64,000 nt of DNA from the NCBI GenBank assembly GCA_048265185.1, contig JBLXBZ010000003.1:62001-126000 (forward strand), in the 5' to 3' direction. Below the pieces are notes generated by a model. The model was not told the DNA's origin. It did not search any database and saw nothing but the letters and a program-made list of their open reading frames with translations. Of the stretch, positions 22,907-32,299 are shown piece after piece; position 1 is the stretch's first letter; each line of letters begins with the position of its first letter. The translations under genes were made by a program, and so were the position numbers. Origin of the DNA: JBLXBZ01 sp048265185 (GTDB lineage: Bacteria > Pseudomonadota > Alphaproteobacteria > Rhizobiales > Stappiaceae).

Positions 22907-24751
22907 ATGGCGGATGCGAAATCAAACGGCAAAGCCTACGCCTTTGTGGACCATAGTTACGATGTGATCGTGGTCGGCGCGGGTGGAGCGGGACTTCGGG
23001 CGACGCTTGGCATGGCGGAGCAGGGCCTTCGCACGGCCTGCATTAGTAAGGTGTTTCCAACGCGCTCTCATACGGTGGCGGCTCAGGGCGGCATCGCCGC
23101 TTCGCTCACCAATATGACGCCGGATTGCTGGCAGTGGCATATGTATGACACGGTCAAGGGGTCGGACTGGCTCGGCGACACGGATGCGATGGAGTATCTG
23201 GCTCGCGAGGCGCCAAAGGCGGTTTACGAGTTGGAGCATTACGGCGTTCCGTTCTCGCGCACGGAAGACGGCAAGATTTATCAGCGGCCCTTTGGCGGGC
23301 ATATGCAGAATTACGGCGAAGGCCCCCCAGTGCAGCGCACATGCGCGGCGGCCGACCGTACGGGGCATGCGATCTTGCACACGCTTTATGGCCAGTCCTT
23401 GCGTCATAACGCCGAGTTTTTTATCGAATATTTCGCTCTTGACCTGATCATGTCGGAAGATGGCGTCTGTCAGGGCGTGATTGCATGGAATCTTGACGAT
23501 GGAACGATCCATCGTTTTTCTGCGAAAATGGTGGTGATGGCCACGGGCGGCTATGGCCGCGCATTCTTCTCCGCCACATCGGCTCATACATGCACTGGCG
23601 ATGGCGGCGGCATGGCGATTCGCGCTGGCCTTCCCCTGCAGGACATGGAGTTCGTGCAATTTCATCCCACGGGGATCTATGGCTCCGGCTGTTTGATCAC
23701 CGAAGGCGCGCGCGGCGAAGGCGGTTATCTCGTCAACTCGGAAGGTGAGCGCTTCATGGAGCGTTATGCGCCTTCCGCCAAGGATCTGGCCTCGCGCGAC
23801 GTGGTGTCGCGTTGCATGACCATGGAGATTCGCGAAGGCCGGGGCGTTGGCAAGGATAAGGACCACATTTTCCTGCATTTGGATCATCTTGATCCGGATC
23901 TTCTCGCCGAGCGCCTTCCGGGCATTTCCGAATCGGCGAAAATTTTCGCCGGCGTTGATTTGACCAAGGAACCGATCCCGGTTCTGCCAACGGTTCATTA
24001 CAATATGGGCGGCATTCCCACCAATTACTGGGGTGAGGTTCTCAACCCGGCCTTCGGTGGTCCAAATGCGGTTCAGCCGGGTCTGATGGCCGTTGGCGAG
24101 GCGGGTTGCGCCTCCGTTCATGGCGCCAACCGTCTGGGATCAAACTCTTTGATCGATCTGGTGGTCTTTGGACGGGCGGCGGCGATTCGCGCGGGCGAGG
24201 TCATTGACCGCGACGCGCCGGCGCCGACGTTGAATGAGGCCTGCTGTGACAAGATCATGAGCCGCTTTGATCGTCTTCGTAACGCTAATGGCTCCACGCC
24301 AACCGCCGTTCTGCGTGAGAAGATGCAGCGGGCCATGCAGGAAGACGCCGCGGTTTTCCGCACCCAGGAAAGTCTGGAGCAGGGTTGCAAGCGTATTTCT
24401 GAAATCTGGGGCGAGATGGACGACGTCAAAGTGTCGGATCGCTCGCTGGTGTGGAATTCGGATCTGGTGGAGACGCTGGAGCTGGAAAACCTCATGGCCA
24501 ATGCGATCACCACGGTTTACGGCGCGGAGGCCCGTAAGGAAAGCCGCGGCGCCCATGCGCGTGAAGATTTCAAGGACGGTCCGCTTAGCGGCCGTGATGA
24601 CGAGAACTGGCGCAAGCACACCCTGTCGTGGGTCAGTGAAAAAGGCGATGTCACGCTGGATTATCGTCCTGTTGTGTTGGAGCCTTTGACATCCTTCGAC
24701 GAGGGTGGAATCGACATGAAAAAGATTGCGCCAAAAGCTCGGGTTTATTGA
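22907..24751 (+). CDS. sdhA: Succinate dehydrogenase flavoprotein subunit
   Basis: A 614-residue FAD-binding catalytic subunit. The dinucleotide motif is VIVVGAGGAGLRA; the covalent-FAD His lies in FPTRSHTVAAQGG. The active-site region QFHPTGIYG and the conserved HYNMGGIPTNYWGE and GANRLGSNSLIDLVVFGRAAA are all present, followed by the C-terminal helical domain. It starts 4 nt after sdhD. It oxidises succinate to fumarate in the TCA cycle. Confidence 0.97.
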   Translation: MADAKSNGKAYAFVDHSYDVIVVGAGGAGLRATLGMAEQGLRTACISKVFPTRSHTVAAQGGIAASLTNMTPDCWQWHMYDTVKGSDWLGDTDAMEYLAREAPKAVYELEHYGVPFSRTEDGKIYQRPFGGHMQNYGEGPPVQRTCAAADRTGHAILHTLYGQSLRHNAEFFIEYFALDLIMSEDGVCQGVIAWNLDDGTIHRFSAKMVVMATGGYGRAFFSATSAHTCTGDGGGMAIRAGLPLQDMEFVQFHPTGIYGSGCLITEGARGEGGYLVNSEGERFMERYAPSAKDLASRDVVSRCMTMEIREGRGVGKDKDHIFLHLDHLDPDLLAERLPGISESAKIFAGVDLTKEPIPVLPTVHYNMGGIPTNYWGEVLNPAFGGPNAVQPGLMAVGEAGCASVHGANRLGSNSLIDLVVFGRAAAIRAGEVIDRDAPAPTLNEACCDKIMSRFDRLRNANGSTPTAVLREKMQRAMQEDAAVFRTQESLEQGCKRISEIWGEMDDVKVSDRSLVWNSDLVETLELENLMANAITTVYGAEARKESRGAHAREDFKDGPLSGRDDENWRKHTLSWVSEKGDVTLDYRPVVLEPLTSFDEGGIDMKKIAPKARVY

Positions 24752-24830
24752 GGCGGGCCTCATTATTGGGCGATTTGGGTGAAGCTTGCTTCATTCGAGT
24801 CGTCTTGAGGGCTGGAACTGGAAGGATCAA

Positions 24831-25706
24831 ATGACAAGCGCGGCGGCGGAGCGAATTGTGATCGACACGCAGACACCCTTTGGCGCATATCGCGCCGGGG
24901 TGTTCAGTCGTTTCGCTTGGCGTTTGGCGGATCGTCATAGCTTGTCTCGGTCCTTGCGCAAACGTGTTCGCAAAGCCGTGGCTCGGTTTTTTCCAGGTCC
25001 CTTTGACGCGGATGTGGATGGTCTTCATTTCAGGATTTACCCGTCTGAAAACTATGATGATCGGAAAATTCTAGCGCGCGGCCGTTTGCCCGAGCAGAAA
25101 GAACACGCGTTGCTCGCTCCTTATTTTTCTCAAGGAGCGGTGTTTGTCGACGTGGGCGCGAATATTGGCGCTTACGCGCTTTTCGCGGCGGCGCGGGGGG
25201 CTTCAGTCTTGGCGATTGAGGCCAGTCCGTTCACGGCTTCGAAACTGGCCTATAACGTCTCTCAAAATATCATGGCAGAAGGTGGGAGCGTGAAAATCGC
25301 CCAAACTGCTGTCGGGGCCGAAACTGGTACGTTGGATCTATGGGCGGTTCCGTCCAATTGCGGGTTCGCGACGCTTGTTCCAGCCCTGACAAAAGGTGAA
25401 TGGGCGGGGGATTGGCGCAGTCAAAAAGTGACTGTGCGCCCTTTGAACGAGGTTATTCTTGAGTGCAAGTTGCCGCGAATTGACGTGCTGAAAATTGACG
25501 TGGAAGGATTTGAGGACCGAGTCCTCATGCCGTTTCTACGCGCGAACGCGCGGGCGAATTGGCCGCGCGTTATAATGTTGGAAACGAACTGCCGTGACCA
25601 TTGGGAAGAAGACTGTCTGGCTGAATTCGCCAGATCAGGCTACCGGGTGGTCGCGGAAACCGATGACAATGTGGTCGTCGTTCTGGATGAAACTCCAGAG
25701 CTTTAA
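24831..25706 (+). CDS. FkbM-family methyltransferase inserted between sdhA and sdhB
   Basis: About 291 residues. The SAM motif I is VFVDVGANIGAYAL; the FkbM hallmark DVLKIDVEGFEDRVL appears near residue 215. FkbM enzymes are O-methyltransferases of glycans or secondary metabolites. ATG 24831 has AAGGA upstream. It splits the usual sdhA-sdhB pair, with 79 nt before it and 62 nt after, on the same strand, so it is probably read from the sdh promoter. No TCA role is evident; a recent insertion is likely. Confidence 0.85.
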   Translation: MTSAAAERIVIDTQTPFGAYRAGVFSRFAWRLADRHSLSRSLRKRVRKAVARFFPGPFDADVDGLHFRIYPSENYDDRKILARGRLPEQKEHALLAPYFSQGAVFVDVGANIGAYALFAAARGASVLAIEASPFTASKLAYNVSQNIMAEGGSVKIAQTAVGAETGTLDLWAVPSNCGFATLVPALTKGEWAGDWRSQKVTVRPLNEVILECKLPRIDVLKIDVEGFEDRVLMPFLRANARANWPRVIMLETNCRDHWEEDCLAEFARSGYRVVAETDDNVVVVLDETPEL

Positions 25707-25768
25707 GACGGCGCCAACGGCCCTGACGCGAAAATGCAAAACAGGGCCCAACGCGGAGCGAATTGAAA

Positions 25769-26551
25769 ATGGTTCAGCTGACGCTTCCCAAGAATTCCCA
25801 AGTCACCGAGGGAAAAATCTGGGAGATGCCCGAGGGGGCCAAAAACACCCGGGCGTTTAAAATCTATCGCTGGAATCCTGATGATGGACGCAATCCTCGC
25901 GTCGACACATATCATGTGGATATGGACGACTGCGGACCTATGGTTCTAGATGCGTTGATTTACATCAAGAATAAGGTCGACCCGACTTTGACGTTCCGCC
26001 GCTCGTGCCGCGAGGGTATTTGCGGTTCCTGCGCGATGAATATTGACGGCGTCAACACCTTGGCCTGTACGCGCGGCATGGATGAAGTCAAGGATGAAAC
26101 GGTGAAGATTTATCCACTGCCGCATATGCCGGTGGTGAAGGATCTTGTGCCGGACCTGACCCGTTTTTACGCGCAGCACCGTTCTATCGAGCCGTGGTTG
26201 AAGACCACGTCGCCAGCGCCTGAAAAAGAATGGCTTCAGTCGCATGACGACCGGGCCAAGCTTGATGGGCTTTATGAGTGCATTTTATGCGCTTGTTGCT
26301 CCACCTCCTGTCCAAGCTACTGGTGGAATGGCGATCGTTACCTGGGGCCGGCTGTGTTGCTGCAGGCCTACCGTTGGCTGATTGACAGCCGCGACGAGGC
26401 CACGGGCGAGCGTTTGGACGATTTGGAAGATCCTTTCCGCCTTTATCGCTGCCACACGATCATGAATTGCGCTCAGGTTTGTCCAAAGGGCTTGAACCCG
26501 GCTAAAGCGATTGCTGAAATCAAGAAAATGATGGTTGAACGGCGGATTTAA
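25769..26551 (+). CDS. sdhB: Succinate dehydrogenase iron-sulfur subunit
   Basis: A 260-residue subunit carrying three clusters: [2Fe-2S] in SCREGICGSCAMNIDG plus TLACT, [4Fe-4S] in CILCACCSTSCPSYWW and [3Fe-4S] in CHTIMNCAQVCPKGLNP. It passes electrons from SdhA to the membrane quinone site. ATG 25769 is preferred over TTG 25763; GGAG lies about 11 nt upstream. A strong terminator ends the operon. Confidence 0.96.
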   Translation: MVQLTLPKNSQVTEGKIWEMPEGAKNTRAFKIYRWNPDDGRNPRVDTYHVDMDDCGPMVLDALIYIKNKVDPTLTFRRSCREGICGSCAMNIDGVNTLACTRGMDEVKDETVKIYPLPHMPVVKDLVPDLTRFYAQHRSIEPWLKTTSPAPEKEWLQSHDDRAKLDGLYECILCACCSTSCPSYWWNGDRYLGPAVLLQAYRWLIDSRDEATGERLDDLEDPFRLYRCHTIMNCAQVCPKGLNPAKAIAEIKKMMVERRI

Positions 26552-26594
26552 AAGATCTGCCGGGAGGCCTCCCATCAGATTGAAGCCATATGTT

Positions 26595-26632
26595 AAAAAA
26601 GCCCGCTGGAACTTGTTCCAGCGGGCTTTTTT
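26595..26632. terminator. Bidirectional terminator between sdhB and acnA
   Basis: A near-perfect palindrome: six A, GCCCGCTGGAAC, then GTTCCAGCGGGC and six T. It ends the sdh operon on the plus strand and acnA on the minus strand. Confidence 0.93.
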
Positions 26633-26709
26633 GGAAATTCCGCGTATGGCGGTTTTTCGCGTCTGGGTTTACAGACGCCGTTTTAACGGCGCCTGCAAGC
26701 GTTGAAGAA

Positions 26710-29460
26710 TTAGTTTTTCACCAGGTTCCGCAGCACATAGTGCAAGATTCCGCCGGCGCGTACATATTCCAACTCGTCCAGAGTGTCGATCCGGCAAAGA
26801 ACCGGAATGGTTTTTGTCGTGCCATCTTCGAATTCCACGAGCATGTCGACGGTCTGTCGCGGCTGCAGGTCGGCTACCCCGGCGAAGGAGACTTTTTCCG
26901 TTCCCTTGATGCCGTGGGATTGCCAGCTTTCGCCCTCCAGGAAGGTGAAGGGCAGAACGCCCATGCCAACCAGGTTGGAGCGGTGAATACGTTCAAAGCT
27001 CTGCGCGATCACGGCGCGTACGCCCAAAAGCTTTGTGCCCTTGGCCGCCCAGTCGCGCGATGAGCCCGTGCCGTATTCCTTACCGGCGAAGACCACAAGC
27101 GGCGTTCCGGCTTCCGCATAGTCCATGCAGGCGTCGTAAATCCACTTCTGTTCGCCGTTCTGCATGGTGACGCCGCCTTCGACGCCGGGAACCATCTGGT
27201 TCTTGATGCGGATATTGGCGAAAGTTCCGCGCATCATCACCTGATGGTTGCCGCGCCGGGCGCCATAGGAGTTGAACTCGCGTACGGGAACCTGATGCTG
27301 GGCGAGATATTCGCCCGCCGGGCTGTCAGCCTTGATGTTGCCGGCCGGAGAGATGTGATCCGTGGTGATGGAATCAAGGAACAGCCCCATGACGGCGGCC
27401 TTCTCGATATCTTCCAGCGGCTTCGGCTCCATGGTCATGCCCTCGAAATAGGGAGGGTTCTGAACATAGGTCGAAGATGCCGGCCAGCTGTAGGTCTGGC
27501 CGCCTTCGACCTTGATCGCCTGCCAATGCTCATCGCCCTTGAAAACGTCTCCATAACGTTCACGGAACATTTCATTGGTGACGGAGGTGCGGATAAGATT
27601 GGCCACTTCCTGCGTGGTTGGCCAGATGTCTTTCAGGTAAACCGGGTTGCCGTCCGGATCGGTTCCAAGGGGATCTTCCGCCACATTCACATGCAAAGAG
27701 CCGGCCAGCGCATAAGCGACCACCAAGGGCGGCGACGCCAGATAGTTGGCGCGAACGTCTGGATTCACTCGGCCTTCGAAGTTACGGTTGCCGGAGAGAA
27801 CCGAACAGGCCACCAGGTCATTCTTGTTGATGGCTTCTGAAATGGCTTCCGGAAGCGGTCCGGAGTTGCCGATGCAGGTGGTGCAACCATAGCCGGTGAG
27901 GTTGAAGCCAAGAGCGTCTAGGTCTTTTTGCAGACCTGCTTTTTCCAGATAGTCGGTGACCACCTGAGAGCCGGGCGCAAGCGAGGTTTTGACCCATGGC
28001 TTGACTGAGAGCCCTTTCGCCAAGGCGTTGCGCGCCACCAGACCTGCGGCGATAAGCACCGAAGGGTTGGAGGTGTTGGTGCATGATGTGATCGCGGCGA
28101 TAACCACGTCGCCGTCGGCTAGGCCATGGTCGGCGCCCGCGACGTCATAACGAATGGATTGGCCGTTTGGCTCAACGCCGGTGGCGCCTTCGTCGATGAA
28201 ACGGGATTCTCCGACGCTTTTAGGCAAAGTGCTGGGGTTCTTGCGTCCGCCCTTGATTTCCTCCAACGCGTCTTTGAACTTGATGGCGCCTTCATTGAGC
28301 GCGACCCGATCCTGAGGGCGTTTCGGCCCGGCGATGCTGGGCACCACGGCGGACAGGTTCAGCTCAAGCGTGTCGGTGAACTCAGGCTCATGGGAACTGT
28401 CGCGGAACATGCCCTGCGCCTTGGCGTAAGCTTCCACGAGAGCGACCTGCTCCGCGTCCCGTCCTGTTGCCTCAAGATATTCAAGGGTTTCGCCGTCAAC
28501 GGGGAAGAAGCCGCAAGTTGCGCCATATTCAGGCGCCATATTGGCGATCGTCGCAGCGTCTTCCAGCGACAGATGGTCAAGGCCGGGACCATAGAATTCA
28601 ACGAATTTACCGACGACGCCTTTGGCGCGCAGCATTTCAACCACGGTGAGTACGAGGTCGGTGGCGGTGATGCCCTCATTCAGCTTGCCGGTGAGCTTGA
28701 AGCCGACGACTTCCGGAATCAGCATGGAGATCGGCTGACCCAGCATGGCGGCTTCAGCTTCGATGCCGCCAACGCCCCAGCCCAGAACCGCGAGACCATT
28801 GACCATGGTGGTGTGCGAATCAGTTCCCACAAGCGTGTCGGGATAGGCGACGGTTTCGCCGTCTTCTTCCTTGGTCCAGACCGTTTTCGCCAGATATTCC
28901 AGGTTGACCTGGTGGCAAATGCCGGTTCCGGGGGGAACGGCGCGGAAATTGTCGAAGGCCGATTGTCCCCAACGCAGGAATTCATAGCGCTCGACGTTGC
29001 GCTCATACTCGCGCACGACGTTTTGCTGGAAAGATGTGGCGGTGCCGAAATAATCGACCATGACCGAGTGGTCGATGACCAGATCCACGGGAACTTGCGG
29101 ATTGATTTTTTGCGGATCGCCGCCGAGCTTCGTCGCCGCGTCGCGCATGGCCGCCAGATCTACGACGGCGGGAACGCCGGTGAAGTCCTGCATCAATACG
29201 CGCGCTGGGCGATAGGAGATTTCATGGTTTGACTTCTTGTTGACCAACCATTCGGCCACCGCTTTGACGTCAGCCGCCGTCACTGTGCGATTATCTTCGA
29301 AACGCAGCAGGTTTTCCAGAACCACCTTGAGCGAGTAAGGCAATTTGGAAACCCCGGCGAGACCATTTTTCTCCGCTTCTGGAATGGAGAAATACGTGTA
29401 GGTCTTGTCGCCGACTTGGAGCGTTTTTTTCGCTTTGAAGCTATCGAGTGATTTTGTCAC
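26710..29460 (-). CDS. acnA: Aconitate hydratase A
   Basis: About 916 residues, interconverting citrate and isocitrate. The [4Fe-4S] ligands lie in SCTNTSNPSV and GCTTCIGNSGPL; other signatures are HQVNLEYL, GTDSHTTMVNGLAVLGWGVGG and YGTGSSRDWAAKG in the swivel domain. GTG 29460 is preferred (GGGG 10 nt before; MTKSLDSFKAKK start); an ATG at 29550 gives a non-conserved leader. It lies divergent from the ccm operon. Confidence 0.96.
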   Translation of the reverse strand: MTKSLDSFKAKKTLQVGDKTYTYFSIPEAEKNGLAGVSKLPYSLKVVLENLLRFEDNRTVTAADVKAVAEWLVNKKSNHEISYRPARVLMQDFTGVPAVVDLAAMRDAATKLGGDPQKINPQVPVDLVIDHSVMVDYFGTATSFQQNVVREYERNVERYEFLRWGQSAFDNFRAVPPGTGICHQVNLEYLAKTVWTKEEDGETVAYPDTLVGTDSHTTMVNGLAVLGWGVGGIEAEAAMLGQPISMLIPEVVGFKLTGKLNEGITATDLVLTVVEMLRAKGVVGKFVEFYGPGLDHLSLEDAATIANMAPEYGATCGFFPVDGETLEYLEATGRDAEQVALVEAYAKAQGMFRDSSHEPEFTDTLELNLSAVVPSIAGPKRPQDRVALNEGAIKFKDALEEIKGGRKNPSTLPKSVGESRFIDEGATGVEPNGQSIRYDVAGADHGLADGDVVIAAITSCTNTSNPSVLIAAGLVARNALAKGLSVKPWVKTSLAPGSQVVTDYLEKAGLQKDLDALGFNLTGYGCTTCIGNSGPLPEAISEAINKNDLVACSVLSGNRNFEGRVNPDVRANYLASPPLVVAYALAGSLHVNVAEDPLGTDPDGNPVYLKDIWPTTQEVANLIRTSVTNEMFRERYGDVFKGDEHWQAIKVEGGQTYSWPASSTYVQNPPYFEGMTMEPKPLEDIEKAAVMGLFLDSITTDHISPAGNIKADSPAGEYLAQHQVPVREFNSYGARRGNHQVMMRGTFANIRIKNQMVPGVEGGVTMQNGEQKWIYDACMDYAEAGTPLVVFAGKEYGTGSSRDWAAKGTKLLGVRAVIAQSFERIHRSNLVGMGVLPFTFLEGESWQSHGIKGTEKVSFAGVADLQPRQTVDMLVEFEDGTTKTIPVLCRIDTLDELEYVRAGGILHYVLRNLVKN

Positions 29461-29563
29461 GGCTGGCGATCCCCTTTGTGTCGCTGGCGACGGCGCCGGT
29501 CGCGCCGGCGCTCGCCATTGGTACGATGCGGGCCTGATGTCGCGAAACATTTCGGCGCGCTTG

Positions 29564-29599
29564 TATATTTACATGGTCATGTATGTTTACATGGTTGTG
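29564..29599. repeat. 18-bp tandem repeat upstream of acnA
   Basis: Two adjacent 18-nt units (29564-29581 and 29582-29599), both containing TTTACATGGT and differing at about four positions, 104-139 nt upstream of the acnA GTG. They may be two operator half-sites. The acnA-ccmA gap (29461-29868, 408 nt) shows nothing else clear. Confidence 0.45.
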
Positions 29600-29868
29600 A
29601 CGCCGTTCAGCCCCAAGCATCATAGCGTAAAAACTGCGATGCTGATTTCCCGGCGCGGGAGTTGAGGCTGCTATAGCGAATTTTCTCAAGCTGCGCCAGC
29701 GTTCAGCGACATTCTTTATCGACTGATTTGCGGCGAGCTTTGGTTTGCGCGAGCGGGATATGCCTCTGTCTGACTTGAACTCTGCGGATATGTGGTGCAA
29801 ACCCCAATGATCAACGGCGTCGCGGATCGAAAAGGTCGCTCGCCGGCAGCGTGTGCGGACGGCGAACG

Positions 29869-30504
29869 ATGGATCTCATTGCTAAAAATTTGAGCTGTGA
29901 TCGCGCGGGCCGACAGGTGTTTTCTCATGTCAGCTTTAAGCTATCGTCGGGGCGGGCGTTGATTGTCAGCGGGCCCAATGGCGTGGGCAAATCCAGCTTG
30001 TTGCGCCTGATCGCCGGTTTGGTCGCGCCTTCTTGCGGCGAGGTTTCGCTCAGTGGCGGCGATAAGGAGCGCGCCGTTGGCGAGCAAGCGCATTATTTCG
30101 GTCATTTAGATGCTTTGAAACCTGCTTTGAGCGTGCGTGAAAATCTGGAGTTCTGGACCCGGCTGCTTGCGTGGGACGTCAGCTTTCATGCGCAAAGATC
30201 GGGCTTCAGGCCAGGCGTGGACGAAGCGCTTGCGCGGTTGCAATTGGATCACGCGGCCGAATTGCCGGCCGCCCGGCTGTCGGCGGGACAGCGCCGCCGA
30301 TTGGCGCTGGCGCGTCTGCTTGTGGTTTCGCGTCCTATATGGCTTCTGGACGAGCCGACTTCGGCTCTGGACGCGGCTGGAGAGAGTTTGCTGCTGCAAG
30401 TGATGGAGGAGCATCTGGACGGCGGCGGCATGATTGTCGCGGCGACGCACCAACCGCTTTCATTGTCGCGTCAGCAGACGTTGAAACTGGAGGTTGGCGC
30501 ATGA
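29869..30504 (+). CDS. ccmA: Heme exporter ATP-binding protein CcmA
   Basis: About 211 residues; ABC ATPase of the CcmABCD system that releases holo-CcmE for cytochrome c maturation. Walker A GPNGVGKSS, signature LSAGQRRRLALARLL and Walker B IWLLDEP are intact. ATG 29869 is chosen; a GTG at 29851 is also in frame. The stop overlaps the ccmB ATG. Confidence 0.93.
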   Translation: MDLIAKNLSCDRAGRQVFSHVSFKLSSGRALIVSGPNGVGKSSLLRLIAGLVAPSCGEVSLSGGDKERAVGEQAHYFGHLDALKPALSVRENLEFWTRLLAWDVSFHAQRSGFRPGVDEALARLQLDHAAELPAARLSAGQRRRLALARLLVVSRPIWLLDEPTSALDAAGESLLLQVMEEHLDGGGMIVAATHQPLSLSRQQTLKLEVGA

Positions 30505-31172
30505 GCGGCTGGATGGGCGCGCTGTTGCTGCGGGAGCTGCGGTTGTCAATTCGTGTTGGCGGCGGGGCGCTGGTGGGCGTTTTGTTTTTTTTGGCGGTGG
30601 TCTCGGTTATACCTTTCGCGGTGGGACCGGATCTGGGGCTTTTGGCGTTGATAGGTCCGGCTGTTTTGTGGATTGGCGCGTTGTTGGCGACCTTGCTCGG
30701 GCTTGACCGCTTGTTTCAGGCGGAGCGGGAGGACGGCTCGCTTGATCTTTTGTTGATGTCGGGGCGAGCGTTGGAGCTGATGGTTCTGGTGAAATGCCTG
30801 GCCCATTGGATGGGGGCGGGATTGCCTCTGGTGTTGGCGGCGCCGGCGTTGTCCATATTCCTTAATTTGGAGCCAGTAACGATCGGGGCGGTTGCTTTGA
30901 CCTTGTTTGTGGGCACGCCCGCGTTGACGTTCATTGGCGCGGTTGGCGCGGCGCTGACGGTTTCGCTGCAGCGAGGGGGATTGTTGCTTGCGGTGCTGGT
31001 GATTCCCTTGGCCATTCCCGTCTTGATTTTCGGCGTTAGCGCGGCGGCGGCTGTGGTCACGCCTTTCGCCGGCTTTACGACGCCGTTTTTGGTGCTATGC
31101 GGGTTGAGTTTGATCGCCATGGTGATCGGCCCCGCGGCGGCGGCGGCGGCCTTGCGTTTCTCTGGCGACTGA
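30501..31172 (+). CDS. ccmB: Heme exporter membrane protein CcmB
   Basis: A 223-residue protein with six TM helices and the conserved cytoplasmic FQAEREDGSLDLLLMSGRALELMVLVK near residue 75. Its ATG overlaps the end of ccmA (ATGA). An alternative longer frame starting inside ccmA is not credible. Confidence 0.92.
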   Translation: MSGWMGALLLRELRLSIRVGGGALVGVLFFLAVVSVIPFAVGPDLGLLALIGPAVLWIGALLATLLGLDRLFQAEREDGSLDLLLMSGRALELMVLVKCLAHWMGAGLPLVLAAPALSIFLNLEPVTIGAVALTLFVGTPALTFIGAVGAALTVSLQRGGLLLAVLVIPLAIPVLIFGVSAAAAVVTPFAGFTTPFLVLCGLSLIAMVIGPAAAAAALRFSGD

Positions 31173-31313
31173 CGGCGCGCGTGAGCGGGCGCCTTGCGTA
31201 AAACGCCGAGATGGGTTTCAAGTCGTCTTTGTCGTTATTTGCGACGACAATAGTTTCGAGGATGCGCGGATCCGCGCATTGAACTGCGCGCAATACAACA
31301 TTAGAACGATGCA

Positions 31314-32078
31314 ATGGCCTTGATCGATCTTGCCAATCCCACCCGGTTTCTCTCCCTTGGCGCGCGTATGCTGCCTTGGGTGTCGGCGCTTTGCGTTCTG
31401 ACGTTCGGCGTGGGGCTTTATCTGACCTTTTTCGTCGCTCCAGACGATTATCAGCAAGGGGCGACGGTGAAGATCATGTTTATTCATGTTCCCGCCGCTT
31501 GGCTGGCGATGTTTTGCTACGCCAGCATGGCGCTGTCGGCTCTTGGAACGCTTGTCTGGAAGCATCCGCTCGCCGACGTGGCGGCTAAGGCGGCGGCGCC
31601 GATCGGCGCGTCCTTTACGTTTCTCGCCTTGGTGACCGGGTCATTATGGGGAAAGCCCATGTGGGGAACCTATTGGGTCTGGGACGCGCGGCTGACGTCG
31701 GTTCTGGTGCTGTTCATTATGTACCTGGGCTTGATCGCCTTGTGGCGCACTCTTGAAGACCCGATTCGGGCGGGGAAGGCGGCGGCTATCCTCATTCTTG
31801 TGGGCGCGCTCAATTTGCCGATCATCAAGTTTTCGGTGGATTGGTGGAACACGCTGCATCAGCCCGCCAGCGTTTTGCGCGCAGGCGGTCCAACTATTCA
31901 TCCCACGATCCTCGTTCCGCTTTTGGTGATGGCTTTGGCCTTCACGCTATTGTTCGTCGTGTTGCATTTCATGGCGATGCGTAATGAAATCCTTCGCCGC
32001 CGCATTCGCGTCATGCATATGAGGCTGGCCGCGCGTCCGGCCACGGCCGCCGTTCAATCTCTCAAGGCGGAAGACTGA
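31314..32078 (+). CDS. ccmC: Heme exporter protein CcmC
   Basis: A 254-residue heme-handling membrane protein. It presents heme to CcmE and carries the tryptophan-rich WGKPMWGTYWVWDARLTS motif, flanked by the conserved His in FIHVPAAW and TLHQPAS. Six TM segments. Downstream of ccmB by 141 nt; its stop overlaps the ccmD start. Confidence 0.95.
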   Translation: MALIDLANPTRFLSLGARMLPWVSALCVLTFGVGLYLTFFVAPDDYQQGATVKIMFIHVPAAWLAMFCYASMALSALGTLVWKHPLADVAAKAAAPIGASFTFLALVTGSLWGKPMWGTYWVWDARLTSVLVLFIMYLGLIALWRTLEDPIRAGKAAAILILVGALNLPIIKFSVDWWNTLHQPASVLRAGGPTIHPTILVPLLVMALAFTLLFVVLHFMAMRNEILRRRIRVMHMRLAARPATAAVQSLKAED

Positions 32079-32269
32079 TGACGTTGTTGGATCTGGGGCG
32101 TCACGCCGGGTTTATTTTGAGCTCTTATGGTCTGACCGCTTTTGTGGTTGCTGGGCTCATCCTTTGGATAAGGCTTGATTTCGCGCGTCAGAAAAAAATG
32201 CTGCGCGCTTTGGAGGCTCAGGGCGTCACCCGCCGTTCCGCCGCGGATGACAAGACGGCCGCTTCGTGA
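32078..32269 (+). CDS. ccmD: Heme exporter protein CcmD
   Basis: A 63-residue single-TM protein (FILSSYGLTAFVVAGLILWIRLDFARQKKML) with a basic C-terminus, typical of CcmD, which is needed to release CcmE from CcmABC. It overlaps the end of ccmC. Confidence 0.88.
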   Translation: MTLLDLGRHAGFILSSYGLTAFVVAGLILWIRLDFARQKKMLRALEAQGVTRRSAADDKTAAS

Positions 32270-32299
32270 GTTTGTTGTGAAAAAAAGAAAGTGTGTCAC

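Noticed and set aside
22922..24121. A 399-codon open frame antisense to sdhA
   Set aside because: It lies opposite a fully conserved sdhA and has the shadow composition of a GC-rich antisense frame, with no recognisable motif.
28126..29232. A 368-codon open frame antisense to acnA
   Set aside because: acnA on the other strand is certain; the antisense frame shows no family signature or ribosome-binding site.
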